From contig CP084167.1 in the NCBI GenBank assembly GCA_021513715.1, forward strand, positions 62,001-126,000: DNA of 64,000 nt, written 5' to 3'. The DNA is from Candidatus Heimdallarchaeum endolithica. Lineage in GTDB: Archaea; Asgardarchaeota; Heimdallarchaeia; Heimdallarchaeales; Heimdallarchaeaceae. Position 1 is the stretch's first letter. The number at the start of each line of letters is the position of its first letter. The position numbers were made by a program, and so were the translations under genes. Below, piece by piece: positions 48,518 through 58,714 of this stretch. The notes under the pieces were generated by a model. That model was not told the origin of the DNA. It saw only the letters and a list, made by a program, of their open reading frames with translations, and searched no databases.

Positions 48518-49930
48518 TCAAGATTCTGATAATGATTTGACTGAAGGTCTAGGAATTGAAGAAGAAACTTTGATACCAACTGGTTTCACCTCATTTTTTT
48601 TCTTTTTGTTATTAATTTTTTGAGAAAGAAAAGCTAACAACTCTCTTTTTACTTTAGGATTTAGATCAGTAAACATACATTCTTTTACAAGTTGTTCTGA
48701 AAATTCTTCTATTTCTTCTGAACTTGGAGTTTCAAAAGTTTTAAACGATTCAAACTTCTCTAGTTTAAAGAAACTTGGATAAAAGAAGGAATAGTTTTTC
48801 TTTTCTACAAAGAGCTGAATAAGTTTTAGAAAATCATCTTCTGAGACAGGAAACTTTGCATTTAATTGATGTTCAAGAGCTTTTTTATAAAAGACTTTTG
48901 ACATTTCAATAAAATTATCAAAAGAATAAGTAAGTTCAGATAATAATATGTCTTTTTTTTCAGCGACCTTTAACAGTTGTTCTTTTGTAAGTCTTTTGTT
49001 GATTGAAAAGGGTTGGAAACTGTTACAATTTCTATTTTCTAATTTTTGTTCTACTTCTTTTCTAGATAATTTTGGGTTATTATTTTCATTATTGATTACT
49101 GGATTTTCTTCTATAACCTCTTGCTCCTCTTTTTTTGTTTCTTCATTTGTGTTATACAACACTTCAGAATAAAGAGGAAAAAGTTCACTAAGTATTGTAT
49201 CATCAACTGCTTCCAATTCTAAATTATTGTCTCTTTTTAATTCTGCAACTATAACTTCTATTTTTGAGAAAAACTGCTCATTTTCCTTTAATAATTGAGA
49301 AAAGTTTTTGTTTTTTGTTTTATACTCTTTACCAAGGAAAAGCAAGTATTCTCCCTTATCTGTATCTAATACTGAAAAATCTATTTCCTTCATTTCATTT
49401 CTCAAAGGATAATTCAATAACGAAGAAAATGTATATCCTTCTTCTTTGTTTCCTGTACTTAATATGCTTACTAAAAATACTGGAATGATTTTGCTTTTAT
49501 TAACAAGAAAATTTTTTTTTCCATTTTTTTCTCGAAGGATAAATACTGATTTTAAAGAATAACTTTCTTTAGTTGGACTACTATCTTCCTCACTTAAGAG
49601 AGCAGAAGAAACTTCTTTCTCTACTATCTCTTCTCTTTGATTACGATAACCTACTAATTTTTTTCCTAATTCTGTTGAAGCATTAACTACTATAAGAGAA
49701 ATGAATACAGGTAGAAATACCCTTAACCATAGTAAATGTACAGGCATAAATACTGTGATGAAGTAAAATGAACTCCCCCAAAAGACAATCCAGATTAATG
49801 CAACTAAAAATAGTGGAAGCTTTCCCTGTTCTCTGACCTTGACAACAATTGAATTTGATATTTTATCTAGTAGTCTATTGTACATTTTTTTTAATAAGGG
49901 TAGTTTTCTTTTTTTCTCTTTATTGTTCAT
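48518..49930 (-). CDS. Membrane-anchored protein of unknown function
   Basis: 470 residues. Two adjacent transmembrane helices near residues 38-82 follow a basic N-terminus. The long remainder is soluble, acidic and helical, with a low-complexity Glu/Asn-rich linker near 255-290 and a helical C-terminal domain. No enzyme motif is visible. It is followed after 9 bp by the next membrane-protein gene and preceded by the giant Ig-like protein gene 57 bp upstream, all in one direction. Function unknown; it may present a cytosolic scaffold at the membrane. Confidence 0.7.
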   Translation of the reverse strand: MNNKEKKRKLPLLKKMYNRLLDKISNSIVVKVREQGKLPLFLVALIWIVFWGSSFYFITVFMPVHLLWLRVFLPVFISLIVVNASTELGKKLVGYRNQREEIVEKEVSSALLSEEDSSPTKESYSLKSVFILREKNGKKNFLVNKSKIIPVFLVSILSTGNKEEGYTFSSLLNYPLRNEMKEIDFSVLDTDKGEYLLFLGKEYKTKNKNFSQLLKENEQFFSKIEVIVAELKRDNNLELEAVDDTILSELFPLYSEVLYNTNEETKKEEQEVIEENPVINNENNNPKLSRKEVEQKLENRNCNSFQPFSINKRLTKEQLLKVAEKKDILLSELTYSFDNFIEMSKVFYKKALEHQLNAKFPVSEDDFLKLIQLFVEKKNYSFFYPSFFKLEKFESFKTFETPSSEEIEEFSEQLVKECMFTDLNPKVKRELLAFLSQKINNKKKKNEVKPVGIKVSSSIPRPSVKSLSES

Positions 49931-49987
49931 TGATTCAACCTTACTAGGATTATTTCGTAATTTATTTATAAAGAAAGAAAAAATGGT

Positions 49988-52900
49988 TTAATTTTTTCTA
50001 AGATACTTGAAAATGTCTTTCTTAGAATAAATTATCAACCCTATAACACTTACAGGAATTGAAATTAACATATGTATCATATTCATCTTTGGAATTTTCA
50101 CATTTTCTGTATAAGTTCTAACAATATCCTCAACTTCGATATCTATCATAGTGTCTTCGTAGATTACATCCCCATCAAAAGCAACTCTAATCATAGTTGT
50201 TCCTTCAGGAAAAGTGCTAACATCTAAATGCAGATAACCTTTATCATCTGTCAGAAGAGTACGATTTTCTAATATGTGATGCATAACATCCAAGAAGAAT
50301 ATTGTCGTTTCTGCATTAGATATGCTTCTATTTTCTGAATCTAGTAAAAGTAAAGTTAAAAGGTATTCAGTTTTATTTTCTTTATAAACTATTTTTGTTG
50401 GTTGAGGAATTATAAGAATAGTAAATGAAGCATTAAAAGTATTGTAATATTCATTTCCTTCAAATTGTACATTTACTTGATATTCTCCTACATAGAAATT
50501 TGTAAGCATAAAGTTAATTATTTTTACTCCTGTTTGATTTTTTTCTCCAACAAGAACACTAAATTCTAAATCTGTTTCATTCTTAAATGGGATAATTTCT
50601 ACGATCAACGGAATACTTGAATTATAGTAAAAAGTATCTTGATTATACTGAAAAGTTATGTTTCTCTTGAGAACTTGAATAAATAAGCTTTGTTCGCTAC
50701 TATAGAAGAAATCATTTTCTTCTACAATTACAGTTATATTCAAATTACCTGTTGATTCCATTACAAAACTTATAGAAAAATAGTTATCCTCTTCTACAAT
50801 CTCAAAATCATCAGACAAGTATTCTGTATTGTTAACGAATAGTTTAATTCTATCTTTTTCTATTGGATAATCTGTACTTATATTTAATGTAAATGTTTCA
50901 AAAACATAAATTTCGGAATTACTAGTTGTAATTTCAAGGTTTAATTCAAGTTTCAATATCTTTATTGTTTTTACAATTTCTTGACTCTTAAAGTTTTCAT
51001 TGTCAAACTCAAAATAAAATGCGATTTCATATTCTCCTGGAAGGAAATCAAATACTGAATGAGATATATCAAATTCACCTAGTTCTCCAAATTCTAAAAT
51101 AGAGAATATAGTATTATTGATCTTGATATACACCTTTCCTGAAGAATTATAATCACCTTTAAAAGAAATTTTTCCAATAATATTTTCTGTACTATTTGTA
51201 TTAAATTCAAGGTTAGAAACTATAATTGAATATTCTCCATAACCTCTTGATGACTCAAATGAATAAATAGTTTCTAGAATTGTTTCAGTGTTTTCTATAA
51301 GAAACTCAATTGTCATATTTCCAGATGGAAAATCACTTGGAATATCGAAAACAAATTCTCCTTTATCATTGGTCAACACTTTATCAGAATAGTTTAAATT
51401 GTCAATTCTTAGTTCTATACTTATTCCTTCCAGAGGTAGAGTAAGAGTACCACAAATAGAGGCCCCTATACCATAGTTCATCAGGTCAGAATCAGTAATC
51501 AAGATTTCAGGTTTGTATTTCACTTTAATTTCAATTGATTCAAAGGTTGAGTAATATAGGTTATCTCCTGCATAAGAAACTTGTAAAATGTAATTTCCTA
51601 CCTCTAAATCATCAGGGATAACAAATGACCCTACGCCTTCAATATTTGTTTCTGCAATAGTTATTAATGAACCATTAAGTGTTATAGAAACTTGTCCTTC
51701 GATTCCTGAATCATTATTATACGAGTAAAGTTTGAATTCTATAAGCTCTCCTTTTCCATATTCTATTGTAGTAGAAAAGTTAGAAATTTCTAACTCTGAA
51801 GTAATTTTAGAGATAGAAAAGTAAATTGACTGATTAGCAGGTAAGAAATATTCATTTCCATTAAATATGGCACTCAAAAGGTATTCTCCTGGATCTAAAG
51901 TTAAGATTGTAGAAAAAGCACCATTTTCATCTGTTTGAAGAATATCATAACCACTTCCATTTATTTTAATATATATAATTTCATCTTCTAAAGGATAGGT
52001 TCCTTCAATTTTTCCTTTTAGGAAAGCAAGAGTATCATCATATTCAATATTTAGAGAACTAAAGACACAATTTGATTTGTAAATATTAATATTCACAGAA
52101 ACAGCATTTGTTGAATATATTTCATTTCCCTCATAAATTATCTCTCCAATATAATTTCCAGGTAGATAGTTGATATCTATTACAATTACTGCTACTCCTG
52201 TAAAGTTAGTTAAAGCTAAGTAACTATTGTTATCAAAGTTTAGTTTGATATATTGATTAGATAGAGATTCTCCATTAGAAGTTAATGAAACAAATATATT
52301 AGTTGAAGATTGAGAATAAACTCCTTCTTCTACATAAACTTTAATCTCTGTTTGCTCTTTATCTTTCTCTGCTTGAATATTTAAAGATGATTCTTGATAA
52401 ATCTCATTTCCTTTATATCCAATGTTTACAGAATACAAACTTGGAGTAACATTCAATATTTCAATTCTTGCTTGACCATATTCATTAGTAAAATTAGTTC
52501 CAACCAGTGAATTATTTACGTAAAAATAGATTATTTGTCCTTCCACTGGTTCTGAAGAGCTAGATAAATTGGCTGTTATTACCATTGTATCATTTATAAA
52601 CTCAATATTTCCAGTTAAAGTAGAAGAAAGCTTATAGATATAAACACTTGTACTTCTTGAACTTGGATTAATGTAATTATTTCCTTCTATTTGAACTTCA
52701 ATATTATAATAGTTTGGAAGTAGAAGAATAACAAATGAATAAGCTCCATCAGATAAAGTTGTAGTTGAAAGGGTAAATGTTTCATTAATAAACAAATTTA
52801 CAGTTATACTTTCAATTCCTTGACCTTTTGAATTTTCGATATATCCACTAATCTCATAGGTTTCTGAATAAAAACTATCATCAGCTAGTAGAATAACATT

Positions 52901-55900
52901 AGTCTCTATTTTATTAACAACAAGAGAATAGCTGACAGACACGCCCTTATATCTACTATCTTCATTGAAAGTAACATTTACTGTATATACTTCAGATGGT
53001 AAAATTGGAATAGTCCAAATAGCATAACCTGAACTATTAGTAAATAAAAACGATGAATACCCATTAGATAATGAAATGTTTAATTGGAGATTTGGAACCC
53101 CGCCATTAATTGAATAAACATAAAATTCCATTGTTCTTGTTTCATTACAAGTCATAACTAAATCTGAACTTTGGATGTATAGATCAGCTTTAATTATTTC
53201 AAATTCTTGTGTGCAAGAAGAGGAAATATAATTAGTTTGATTTAAAACAACTGCTTTAAAGTAATAATTTCCTGAATTTAAGTCTATAGTCCAATAAAAA
53301 CTTCCAAAACCGTTTGCATCTGTTGATATTTGACTTAACAATAACCCATCAATGTAAAAGTTTAATTCTACTTCTATTGGTTGTCCAAATTGATCAACAA
53401 CTGTAAAATTAATCCTAATTTCATGCCCATATTGTTCTTGTGTTGGTGCTTCCATACTTACAGAAGTATGATAACCTATTTGGAATAATTTTACATTTGA
53501 GGATGACTCTATCCAATCGTCGGTTTGAGCAACTATTACTTTCCAGTTAAATTCTCCCACTTTATCTGGACTTGTAATATTCAGTGTAGCTATTCCTGTT
53601 TCGTTAGTAAAACCTATTCCTAAAAGTATCCATTGTTCATCATATAGATAAAATTCTACTCTTACATTTGCAGGATTTGTTCCTAAATCAGAATAAACAT
53701 AGCTTGATAAATAAATTAGAGAATTTGCGTTACAAGTGAAATCTTCAATTTCAACATTCAAACTTATTGGTGATGAAATTATTGTTCTCGTTAAATTAAT
53801 ATTGTTGTAATGATTATCGCTTTCAAAAGCTACTGTAAAAGTGACATTTGTTCCAAAATTTACTTGGTAGTCAAAGTAAAACCATCCTTCTGCATTAGTA
53901 AAGACAAAGTAGTTTTCTTCCAGAATAGTTATTTTTATCTCTTTTTCAGCTAAATATACTCCAGAATCTATTAGCAAACCTGATATCGTAATTGTTTCTT
54001 GATTCTGTGTTGTTAAATCTTGAACATGTAAAATTTCTGCATCTCTCCTTATACATAGAAGATTACTCTCTTGTGAATAAGTTTCATAATAGGAGATTTC
54101 ATTGTTAGAACCATAATAATTTTCTACATGAATGGTGATAACAAGTTCTTGATCAACTTCTACATCTAAAGTTAAATTCAATGAAAAATGTCCTTGAGAA
54201 TTCGTTTCTGTAGTATAAAGGTAAATAATCCAATTATCGGACACACTTGGATCTGTAATTAGTACAGTAATATTTGCATTTACTATTGGATTTCCATTTG
54301 TATCTGACACATTTCCTTCTAAAATCAACGAAGAATTATATACATATTCAATAGAAGAAGGCAAATTACAGTCTAGTATACTAGAGGAAGCATACAATTC
54401 AAATTGAAGATTTTCTTCAATAAAATAATAATTTGAATCAGAAATTCGAATTATTAGAGTATATTTTCCTGGTTCTTTAAAATAAGCAGGAATAGTTACT
54501 TGACCATATCCAGTATCATTTGTAAATGCATAACCTAGAGAGATATATTCATCAAAGAAAGGATCATACAAAAGTGATTCAAATTCTATGTTTGTTACAG
54601 AATCATTTTCTGGATCCTTAACTTCAAAAGAGAAGTAGGTATCATTTATCCAATTATTAACTGTATTATTATCTGTACTATATATTTGCAAACTAGATTT
54701 CAGTACTTCTATATCTCCATATTGGGTATCAGGATATAAATACAAATCTGAATCTAAATCAATGTTTATCCAATATTTATTATTATAATATCCTACATCC
54801 CAATTAACTGAATAACTATGAGTTTTTGCATAACCATTTTCATCAGTTATGTCATAGACAAAAATTTTTCCCTCTACATAAAAGAATACCATTACTCCAG
54901 ATATTGGAGTATTATCGTTATCATGCACTTGAATTTTTAAACTAAAAGTCTCAAGTTTGTCTGAATCACTCTGATTTCCATAAATTGTTTGAACTAATGG
55001 AGTTTCAATAATAACTTGTTCTTTTTCAGTTTCAGTATAATTAAAAGCTTCTAGCTCTTGTGTTACTGCTTTAAAGTAATAATATCCTGAAGCTTTTGAG
55101 ATTAAGAAATTTATCTTTGCTATTCCTGTACTATCTGAAATAGAAGAACCAATTTCTATCCATGAAGAATTATCTTCCGAGTAGTAGAAATATATAGTTT
55201 GATTTTCCAGTTCTTGATTATAGTAGTTTTTAACATAAGCTTTTAACTCTATATAATCACTATATTCTGCGTTAGTAGGACTTTCTAATGATAAATATTC
55301 TGGAATATTTTCATCAATTATTCTAAAATCTGAAGAATCACAAGAAAGATCATACATTCCTGAATCATCATAGTAAAAAGCTGCTAAAGTATGATACTTA
55401 AAATTAGATTGAGATGATTGATAAGTGATTGTAGTTTCTCCATTACTGGATGAAGAAATAGTTTTTTCTGTTAACTTTAGCCCAGAAAACAATCTTATTT
55501 TTGCATCTATTCCTTGTTCTAAACCCCATGAACCCCCTGAAAAAACATATACTTGATTGTCATCATATTCTTCAGAATCAAGTGATGTTTCTATTCTTAA
55601 TGAGTTATCTCCTTCCAAGACTATAAAATAAGTTGTACCTACTAACAAAGAATTGTCTATTTTAGTAGTAGTTGGGTTGTCATAGAAAGCATAAAATCCA
55701 GAAAAACCAGATTGAGAATTATAATATCTAAAAGACAACTCACTTTTAGCCATATAATCTGTAGAATAGTTATTTAAATCAGAAGTAAGATAAACATTTA
55801 TTATATCTCCTGATAAATCTGCTAAATTTGAGATATCAAAATAAACAGCCATGTAATTTGCTGGAGAATCTAAAGTGAAACTTACAGCCAACTTACTTGA

Positions 55901-56347
55901 TTCAACAAAACTTGTTCCTATTCCTAGGTCTTCTTCTATACAGTTCAGATCATACCAATAAATTGTTCCTTTATCCACTGGATAAAGTGTTCCTAAATCG
56001 AACTTTGTTGAGGAGGTTACACTAATATTTTCTCCTTTATTTATAAATTCAGGTACAGAAGAAATCTGGGAAAAGGTATTATACAATCCATAACTAAATT
56101 TAGGATAAGGATTAGTCTTATCTTCATTTAATGAAATAATAGCTGTATTTTCTTTTTTTCTAAAATTTTTTCCTTCATTTGTTCCAACAACTAATTTTTT
56201 TGTATCAATTCCATCTTTTCTATTAAAGTCAACAGAATAATTTGAATTAAAATCTAATCTGTCTATTATATTTTCAGCTAAAATCTGATTGACTGTTAAT
56301 GGTAGAATTAATAATAAAATAAACATAAATTTTAACTTTATTTTCAT
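49988..56347 (-). CDS. Giant Ig-like-repeat surface protein
   Basis: About 2119 residues. A signal peptide (FMFILLLILPLTVNQILA) leads into an N-terminal beta-rich domain of about 350 residues. Then come well over a dozen Ig-like beta-sandwich repeats of about 90-100 residues with recurring TDENGYA, TNEYGQARI and TDANGFGSF turns and a late EGNEIYxxS element, as in bacterial Ig-like (Big) domains. A single transmembrane helix near the end (MLISIPVSVIGLIIY) and a basic tail anchor it. It is probably a long extracellular stalk or adhesin. The frame opens at ATG 56353, but the strong ribosome site ggaggt (56354-56359) touches that ATG and is ideally spaced for the second ATG at 56347. The opening ATG overlaps the upstream gene by 4 bp. 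Confidence 0.9.
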   Translation of the reverse strand: MKIKLKFMFILLLILPLTVNQILAENIIDRLDFNSNYSVDFNRKDGIDTKKLVVGTNEGKNFRKKENTAIISLNEDKTNPYPKFSYGLYNTFSQISSVPEFINKGENISVTSSTKFDLGTLYPVDKGTIYWYDLNCIEEDLGIGTSFVESSKLAVSFTLDSPANYMAVYFDISNLADLSGDIINVYLTSDLNNYSTDYMAKSELSFRYYNSQSGFSGFYAFYDNPTTTKIDNSLLVGTTYFIVLEGDNSLRIETSLDSEEYDDNQVYVFSGGSWGLEQGIDAKIRLFSGLKLTEKTISSSSNGETTITYQSSQSNFKYHTLAAFYYDDSGMYDLSCDSSDFRIIDENIPEYLSLESPTNAEYSDYIELKAYVKNYYNQELENQTIYFYYSEDNSSWIEIGSSISDSTGIAKINFLISKASGYYYFKAVTQELEAFNYTETEKEQVIIETPLVQTIYGNQSDSDKLETFSLKIQVHDNDNTPISGVMVFFYVEGKIFVYDITDENGYAKTHSYSVNWDVGYYNNKYWINIDLDSDLYLYPDTQYGDIEVLKSSLQIYSTDNNTVNNWINDTYFSFEVKDPENDSVTNIEFESLLYDPFFDEYISLGYAFTNDTGYGQVTIPAYFKEPGKYTLIIRISDSNYYFIEENLQFELYASSSILDCNLPSSIEYVYNSSLILEGNVSDTNGNPIVNANITVLITDPSVSDNWIIYLYTTETNSQGHFSLNLTLDVEVDQELVITIHVENYYGSNNEISYYETYSQESNLLCIRRDAEILHVQDLTTQNQETITISGLLIDSGVYLAEKEIKITILEENYFVFTNAEGWFYFDYQVNFGTNVTFTVAFESDNHYNNINLTRTIISSPISLNVEIEDFTCNANSLIYLSSYVYSDLGTNPANVRVEFYLYDEQWILLGIGFTNETGIATLNITSPDKVGEFNWKVIVAQTDDWIESSSNVKLFQIGYHTSVSMEAPTQEQYGHEIRINFTVVDQFGQPIEVELNFYIDGLLLSQISTDANGFGSFYWTIDLNSGNYYFKAVVLNQTNYISSSCTQEFEIIKADLYIQSSDLVMTCNETRTMEFYVYSINGGVPNLQLNISLSNGYSSFLFTNSSGYAIWTIPILPSEVYTVNVTFNEDSRYKGVSVSYSLVVNKIETNVILLADDSFYSETYEISGYIENSKGQGIESITVNLFINETFTLSTTTLSDGAYSFVILLLPNYYNIEVQIEGNNYINPSSRSTSVYIYKLSSTLTGNIEFINDTMVITANLSSSSEPVEGQIIYFYVNNSLVGTNFTNEYGQARIEILNVTPSLYSVNIGYKGNEIYQESSLNIQAEKDKEQTEIKVYVEEGVYSQSSTNIFVSLTSNGESLSNQYIKLNFDNNSYLALTNFTGVAVIVIDINYLPGNYIGEIIYEGNEIYSTNAVSVNINIYKSNCVFSSLNIEYDDTLAFLKGKIEGTYPLEDEIIYIKINGSGYDILQTDENGAFSTILTLDPGEYLLSAIFNGNEYFLPANQSIYFSISKITSELEISNFSTTIEYGKGELIEFKLYSYNNDSGIEGQVSITLNGSLITIAETNIEGVGSFVIPDDLEVGNYILQVSYAGDNLYYSTFESIEIKVKYKPEILITDSDLMNYGIGASICGTLTLPLEGISIELRIDNLNYSDKVLTNDKGEFVFDIPSDFPSGNMTIEFLIENTETILETIYSFESSRGYGEYSIIVSNLEFNTNSTENIIGKISFKGDYNSSGKVYIKINNTIFSILEFGELGEFDISHSVFDFLPGEYEIAFYFEFDNENFKSQEIVKTIKILKLELNLEITTSNSEIYVFETFTLNISTDYPIEKDRIKLFVNNTEYLSDDFEIVEEDNYFSISFVMESTGNLNITVIVEENDFFYSSEQSLFIQVLKRNITFQYNQDTFYYNSSIPLIVEIIPFKNETDLEFSVLVGEKNQTGVKIINFMLTNFYVGEYQVNVQFEGNEYYNTFNASFTILIIPQPTKIVYKENKTEYLLTLLLLDSENRSISNAETTIFFLDVMHHILENRTLLTDDKGYLHLDVSTFPEGTTMIRVAFDGDVIYEDTMIDIEVEDIVRTYTENVKIPKMNMIHMLISIPVSVIGLIIYSKKDIFKYLRKN

Positions 56348-56349
56348 TT

Positions 56350-57090
56350 TCATACCTCCAATAACAATATTTCGTCCCCTTCATTTCGACTTTGATTTCT
56401 TTTAATAGGTTGTAAGTTGCTAACTTTGTAGTTAGAATCTTGCCTTCTTTTTACTAAATATAATACAAAAATCATAAAGAAAAGAAAGTTAATTGAAGGA
56501 ATAAGCCATCCCCAAATTCCTACAGCAAAAACAAAGAAAAGTAGGCTAACCATTAGAAGAGCAATAAATTCTGAATATGCTACTGTTAAAGTATAGAATG
56601 GCAACATTAGATCTTGCACGTCAGGAATAGAGAAGAAGGCAAAACATAATAACAAATAAATTTTCAAGAAAGTACCCATTAAAGGCATACCAAACTTCAA
56701 AAATATTCCTGAAATATCATTGCTAAATTTCAATATTGCTACAACTAATCCCATGTTTAGGAAAGGACTTAAACCAATAAAAGCTGCATGAGAAACATGA
56801 GTCAAATCTCCTTTTATGCTTTGACTTGCATAATCTCTATCAAAAGCCATATGAAAATTAACTTTAACATCATAACCACAAGCCCTTACTGCAATTGTTT
56901 GTATAACTTGATGCATAAATGAACCTGGAAAGAATAAAATGTTCAATAGCATTTGTAACTTACTAGGAATGAAAGCATCCAGAAGAAAGCGTAGAAACAA
57001 GAGAAGTAAAATGACAAAGAAACTTAACGAAGCAGTTCCTGTGAATATAGCAACTATTGTTTCCCAAATATAAGAAAAAAAATTACTCAA
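56350..57090 (-). CDS. M50-like membrane protein lacking the HExxH motif
   Basis: 246 residues with about six hydrophobic helices. The segment NILFFPGSFMHQVIQTIAV then CGYDVKV resembles the FPGxxxHExxH...GxxV active-site helix of site-2-protease-like (M50) membrane proteins, and SIKGDLTHVSHAAFIGLSPF resembles the later G..H....ligl.Pf element. The zinc motif has become HQVIQ (about residues 56-60), losing the catalytic glutamate and second histidine. It starts with TTG after a gggggag ribosome site, overlaps the upstream TFB-like gene by 8 bp and the downstream surface-protein gene by 4 bp, so these three genes are one translational unit. Could be a chaperone-like pseudoprotease for the surface protein. 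Confidence 0.6.
   Translation of the reverse strand: MSNFFSYIWETIVAIFTGTASLSFFVILLLLFLRFLLDAFIPSKLQMLLNILFFPGSFMHQVIQTIAVRACGYDVKVNFHMAFDRDYASQSIKGDLTHVSHAAFIGLSPFLNMGLVVAILKFSNDISGIFLKFGMPLMGTFLKIYLLLCFAFFSIPDVQDLMLPFYTLTVAYSEFIALLMVSLLFFVFAVGIWGWLIPSINFLFFMIFVLYLVKRRQDSNYKVSNLQPIKRNQSRNEGDEILLLEV
56354..56359 (-). promoter_or_regulatory. Shine-Dalgarno deciding the Ig-protein start
   Basis: The minus strand reads ggaggt directly before an ATG and 7 nt before a second ATG (56347). The spacing favours the second. Confidence 0.6.
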
Positions 57091-58405
57091 ACTCCCCCAC
57101 CTTAATCATTTTTTTCTTTCTATTAGAATATTCTTTTAATTCTATCCTTTTTTTTAGACGATTTAATATTTGTTCATCTGTTTTCATGAATTGTTTAAGA
57201 AAGTCTTGTAATCTCTTTTTCTCATATTCAGCGATGTCCAATTTGGGAATTAGACTTTGAAATAGAAGAACAGGCAAATTATATTTATTTACATCCAAAT
57301 TTTCATGAATGTTTTTGTCAATTAGTCTGTAGGCTTGCTGTTCAACTAATAATAGATCCTTCTCTAATCTTGGAAATTTATCCATTATTTTATCGCTAAA
57401 CAAATAAATAGCTTTCTTTATTTCAAAATAGGAAGTAGCTTTTTTTTCTCTTTCTTCTTTTTTTTCTATAGCTTTAGGAACATAAGATTTCAAAATTAGT
57501 TTGTTTAGTTCAACACCTTTTAACCTGCTTCTAAACCTATAGACAGATTTTATCATTTTTTCTTTTTCAAAAGTATATTCCTTACTTAAAATTAACCAGA
57601 AGTCATGTCTATATTTTAGTTCAAAAAGATTAGTTGCAACACTCATTATCATTATTACTGCTGCATCTTTGTAATTGGTTCCTGGTACTTTTCGCATATT
57701 AATTAAATCAAAGACTATTTGCTCTAAATCATCAAACTTTTTGCCTAATTCTGGAAAATTTTTAACAAGAATACCTAAAATATCCTTGATTCTCGCTCGT
57801 AATGGCTCATAAAAATCTGTTCTCCTTTTTCTTTTTAATATTCCTCTTGAATAAAGGTCATTTTGTATCTTTTTAATATTATAAAAAGAAAAGGCATTCG
57901 GAGTAATTTTAGGTAATGAATAAATTATTTCAATGTCTTTTGCTGTTAATTTTCCTCCTACTTGTTGCAATCTATGATCTAATAAAGCAAAGAAATACAT
58001 TGCAACTAAATTACTAGTAAAATAGTTCTCTTTGAAAGAAGCTAGAAAGTTTGGAAGGTTAAGCTTAAACAAATAAACAGCATCTTCAATTATCGAAGAG
58101 TTAAAATTCTCATCGATCGATGCTACTATTAAATCAACAAAATCTAAAATATATTTTTCTCTCAACAATTCCTTATTGGTATAATAAGCCTTTATCCATG
58201 ATTTTTTCCTCAAACCTTTTGACAATATTTTTTGGGCATCATACGAACTAATGTATGATCCTAAAGGTTCACTCAACAAAACTGAAGAAGGACAATGTTC
58301 TTGTGAGTGGAAATAGTGGCTCACCGTTTCAAAATCTTCTTCTTTTTTAGTGAGCCACTCGGGTTGGATTACTTTGCCAAAGGCTTCACTTACACTTATA
58401 CTCAT
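57083..58405 (-). CDS. Cyclin-fold TFB-like protein (three repeats)
   Basis: 440 residues, helical. Three stretches look like cyclin/TFIIB core folds: about 92-190 (IIEDAVYLFK... AMYFFALLDHRLQQVGG...LTAKDIEIIY), about 205-310 (KVPGTNYKDAAVIMIMSVATN...FEKEKMIKSVYRFRSRL) and about 340-430. The second is closest to TFB, where (R)xPxxxAAAxxY and a following recognition helix are usual. The N-terminal zinc ribbon and B-reader of normal TFB are absent. It may be a specialised TFB paralog or a cyclin-fold regulator. It starts the operon with the M50-like and Ig-like genes. A ggtga ribosome site, TATA-like box (about 58451-58460) and a dyad at 58469-58487 lie upstream. Domain call is pattern-based. 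Confidence 0.55.
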   Translation of the reverse strand: MSISVSEAFGKVIQPEWLTKKEEDFETVSHYFHSQEHCPSSVLLSEPLGSYISSYDAQKILSKGLRKKSWIKAYYTNKELLREKYILDFVDLIVASIDENFNSSIIEDAVYLFKLNLPNFLASFKENYFTSNLVAMYFFALLDHRLQQVGGKLTAKDIEIIYSLPKITPNAFSFYNIKKIQNDLYSRGILKRKRRTDFYEPLRARIKDILGILVKNFPELGKKFDDLEQIVFDLINMRKVPGTNYKDAAVIMIMSVATNLFELKYRHDFWLILSKEYTFEKEKMIKSVYRFRSRLKGVELNKLILKSYVPKAIEKKEEREKKATSYFEIKKAIYLFSDKIMDKFPRLEKDLLLVEQQAYRLIDKNIHENLDVNKYNLPVLLFQSLIPKLDIAEYEKKRLQDFLKQFMKTDEQILNRLKKRIELKEYSNRKKKMIKVGEFE

Positions 58406-58468
58406 TTACATTTCACCCATATCTGCAAGTAAACTAAAGAGTAATTTGTATTAAAAATAACTATACAC

Positions 58469-58487
58469 ATTGCAGTAATATTGCAAT
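58469..58487. promoter_or_regulatory. Dyad upstream of the TFB-like operon
   Basis: attgca (58469-58474) and tgcaat (58482-58487) form a 6-bp-armed palindrome just upstream of the TATA-like element of the minus-strand operon, where an activator or repressor could bind. Confidence 0.3.
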
Positions 58488-58580
58488 TAACATTTTTGAC
58501 GTAAAGTAATAGAATATAGCAGTTTTAAAGTAAAATACTCACAATTCTGTGAAATATATTACATCATGGTGTTACTGTTA

Positions 58581-58714
58581 TTTATATATAGACTAAGGAT
58601 TGACGAGATAAGGCAGTCTAAGTTTAAAATTTGAAAATGTTTTTTAAATATCACATTTTTGGGGGCTAAATGTGGCATATTTTCAAGTTTAAGTTTTTTT
58701 TAAGAAAAAAACTT
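58581..58714. other. Cluster of inverted repeats in a 440-bp spacer
   Basis: The spacer 58406-58846 has no gene. It holds a plus-strand TATA-like tttatatata (58581-58590) next to a tagact/agtcta pair (58589-58594, 58615-58620). It also holds an imperfect long hairpin (arms 58628-58639 and 58676-58689, inner 7-bp stem cacattt/aaatgtg at 58652-58674 around a G-run) and a 10-bp A/T hairpin (58691-58700 with 58705-58714). The last could terminate one of the flanking transcripts. Confidence 0.35.
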
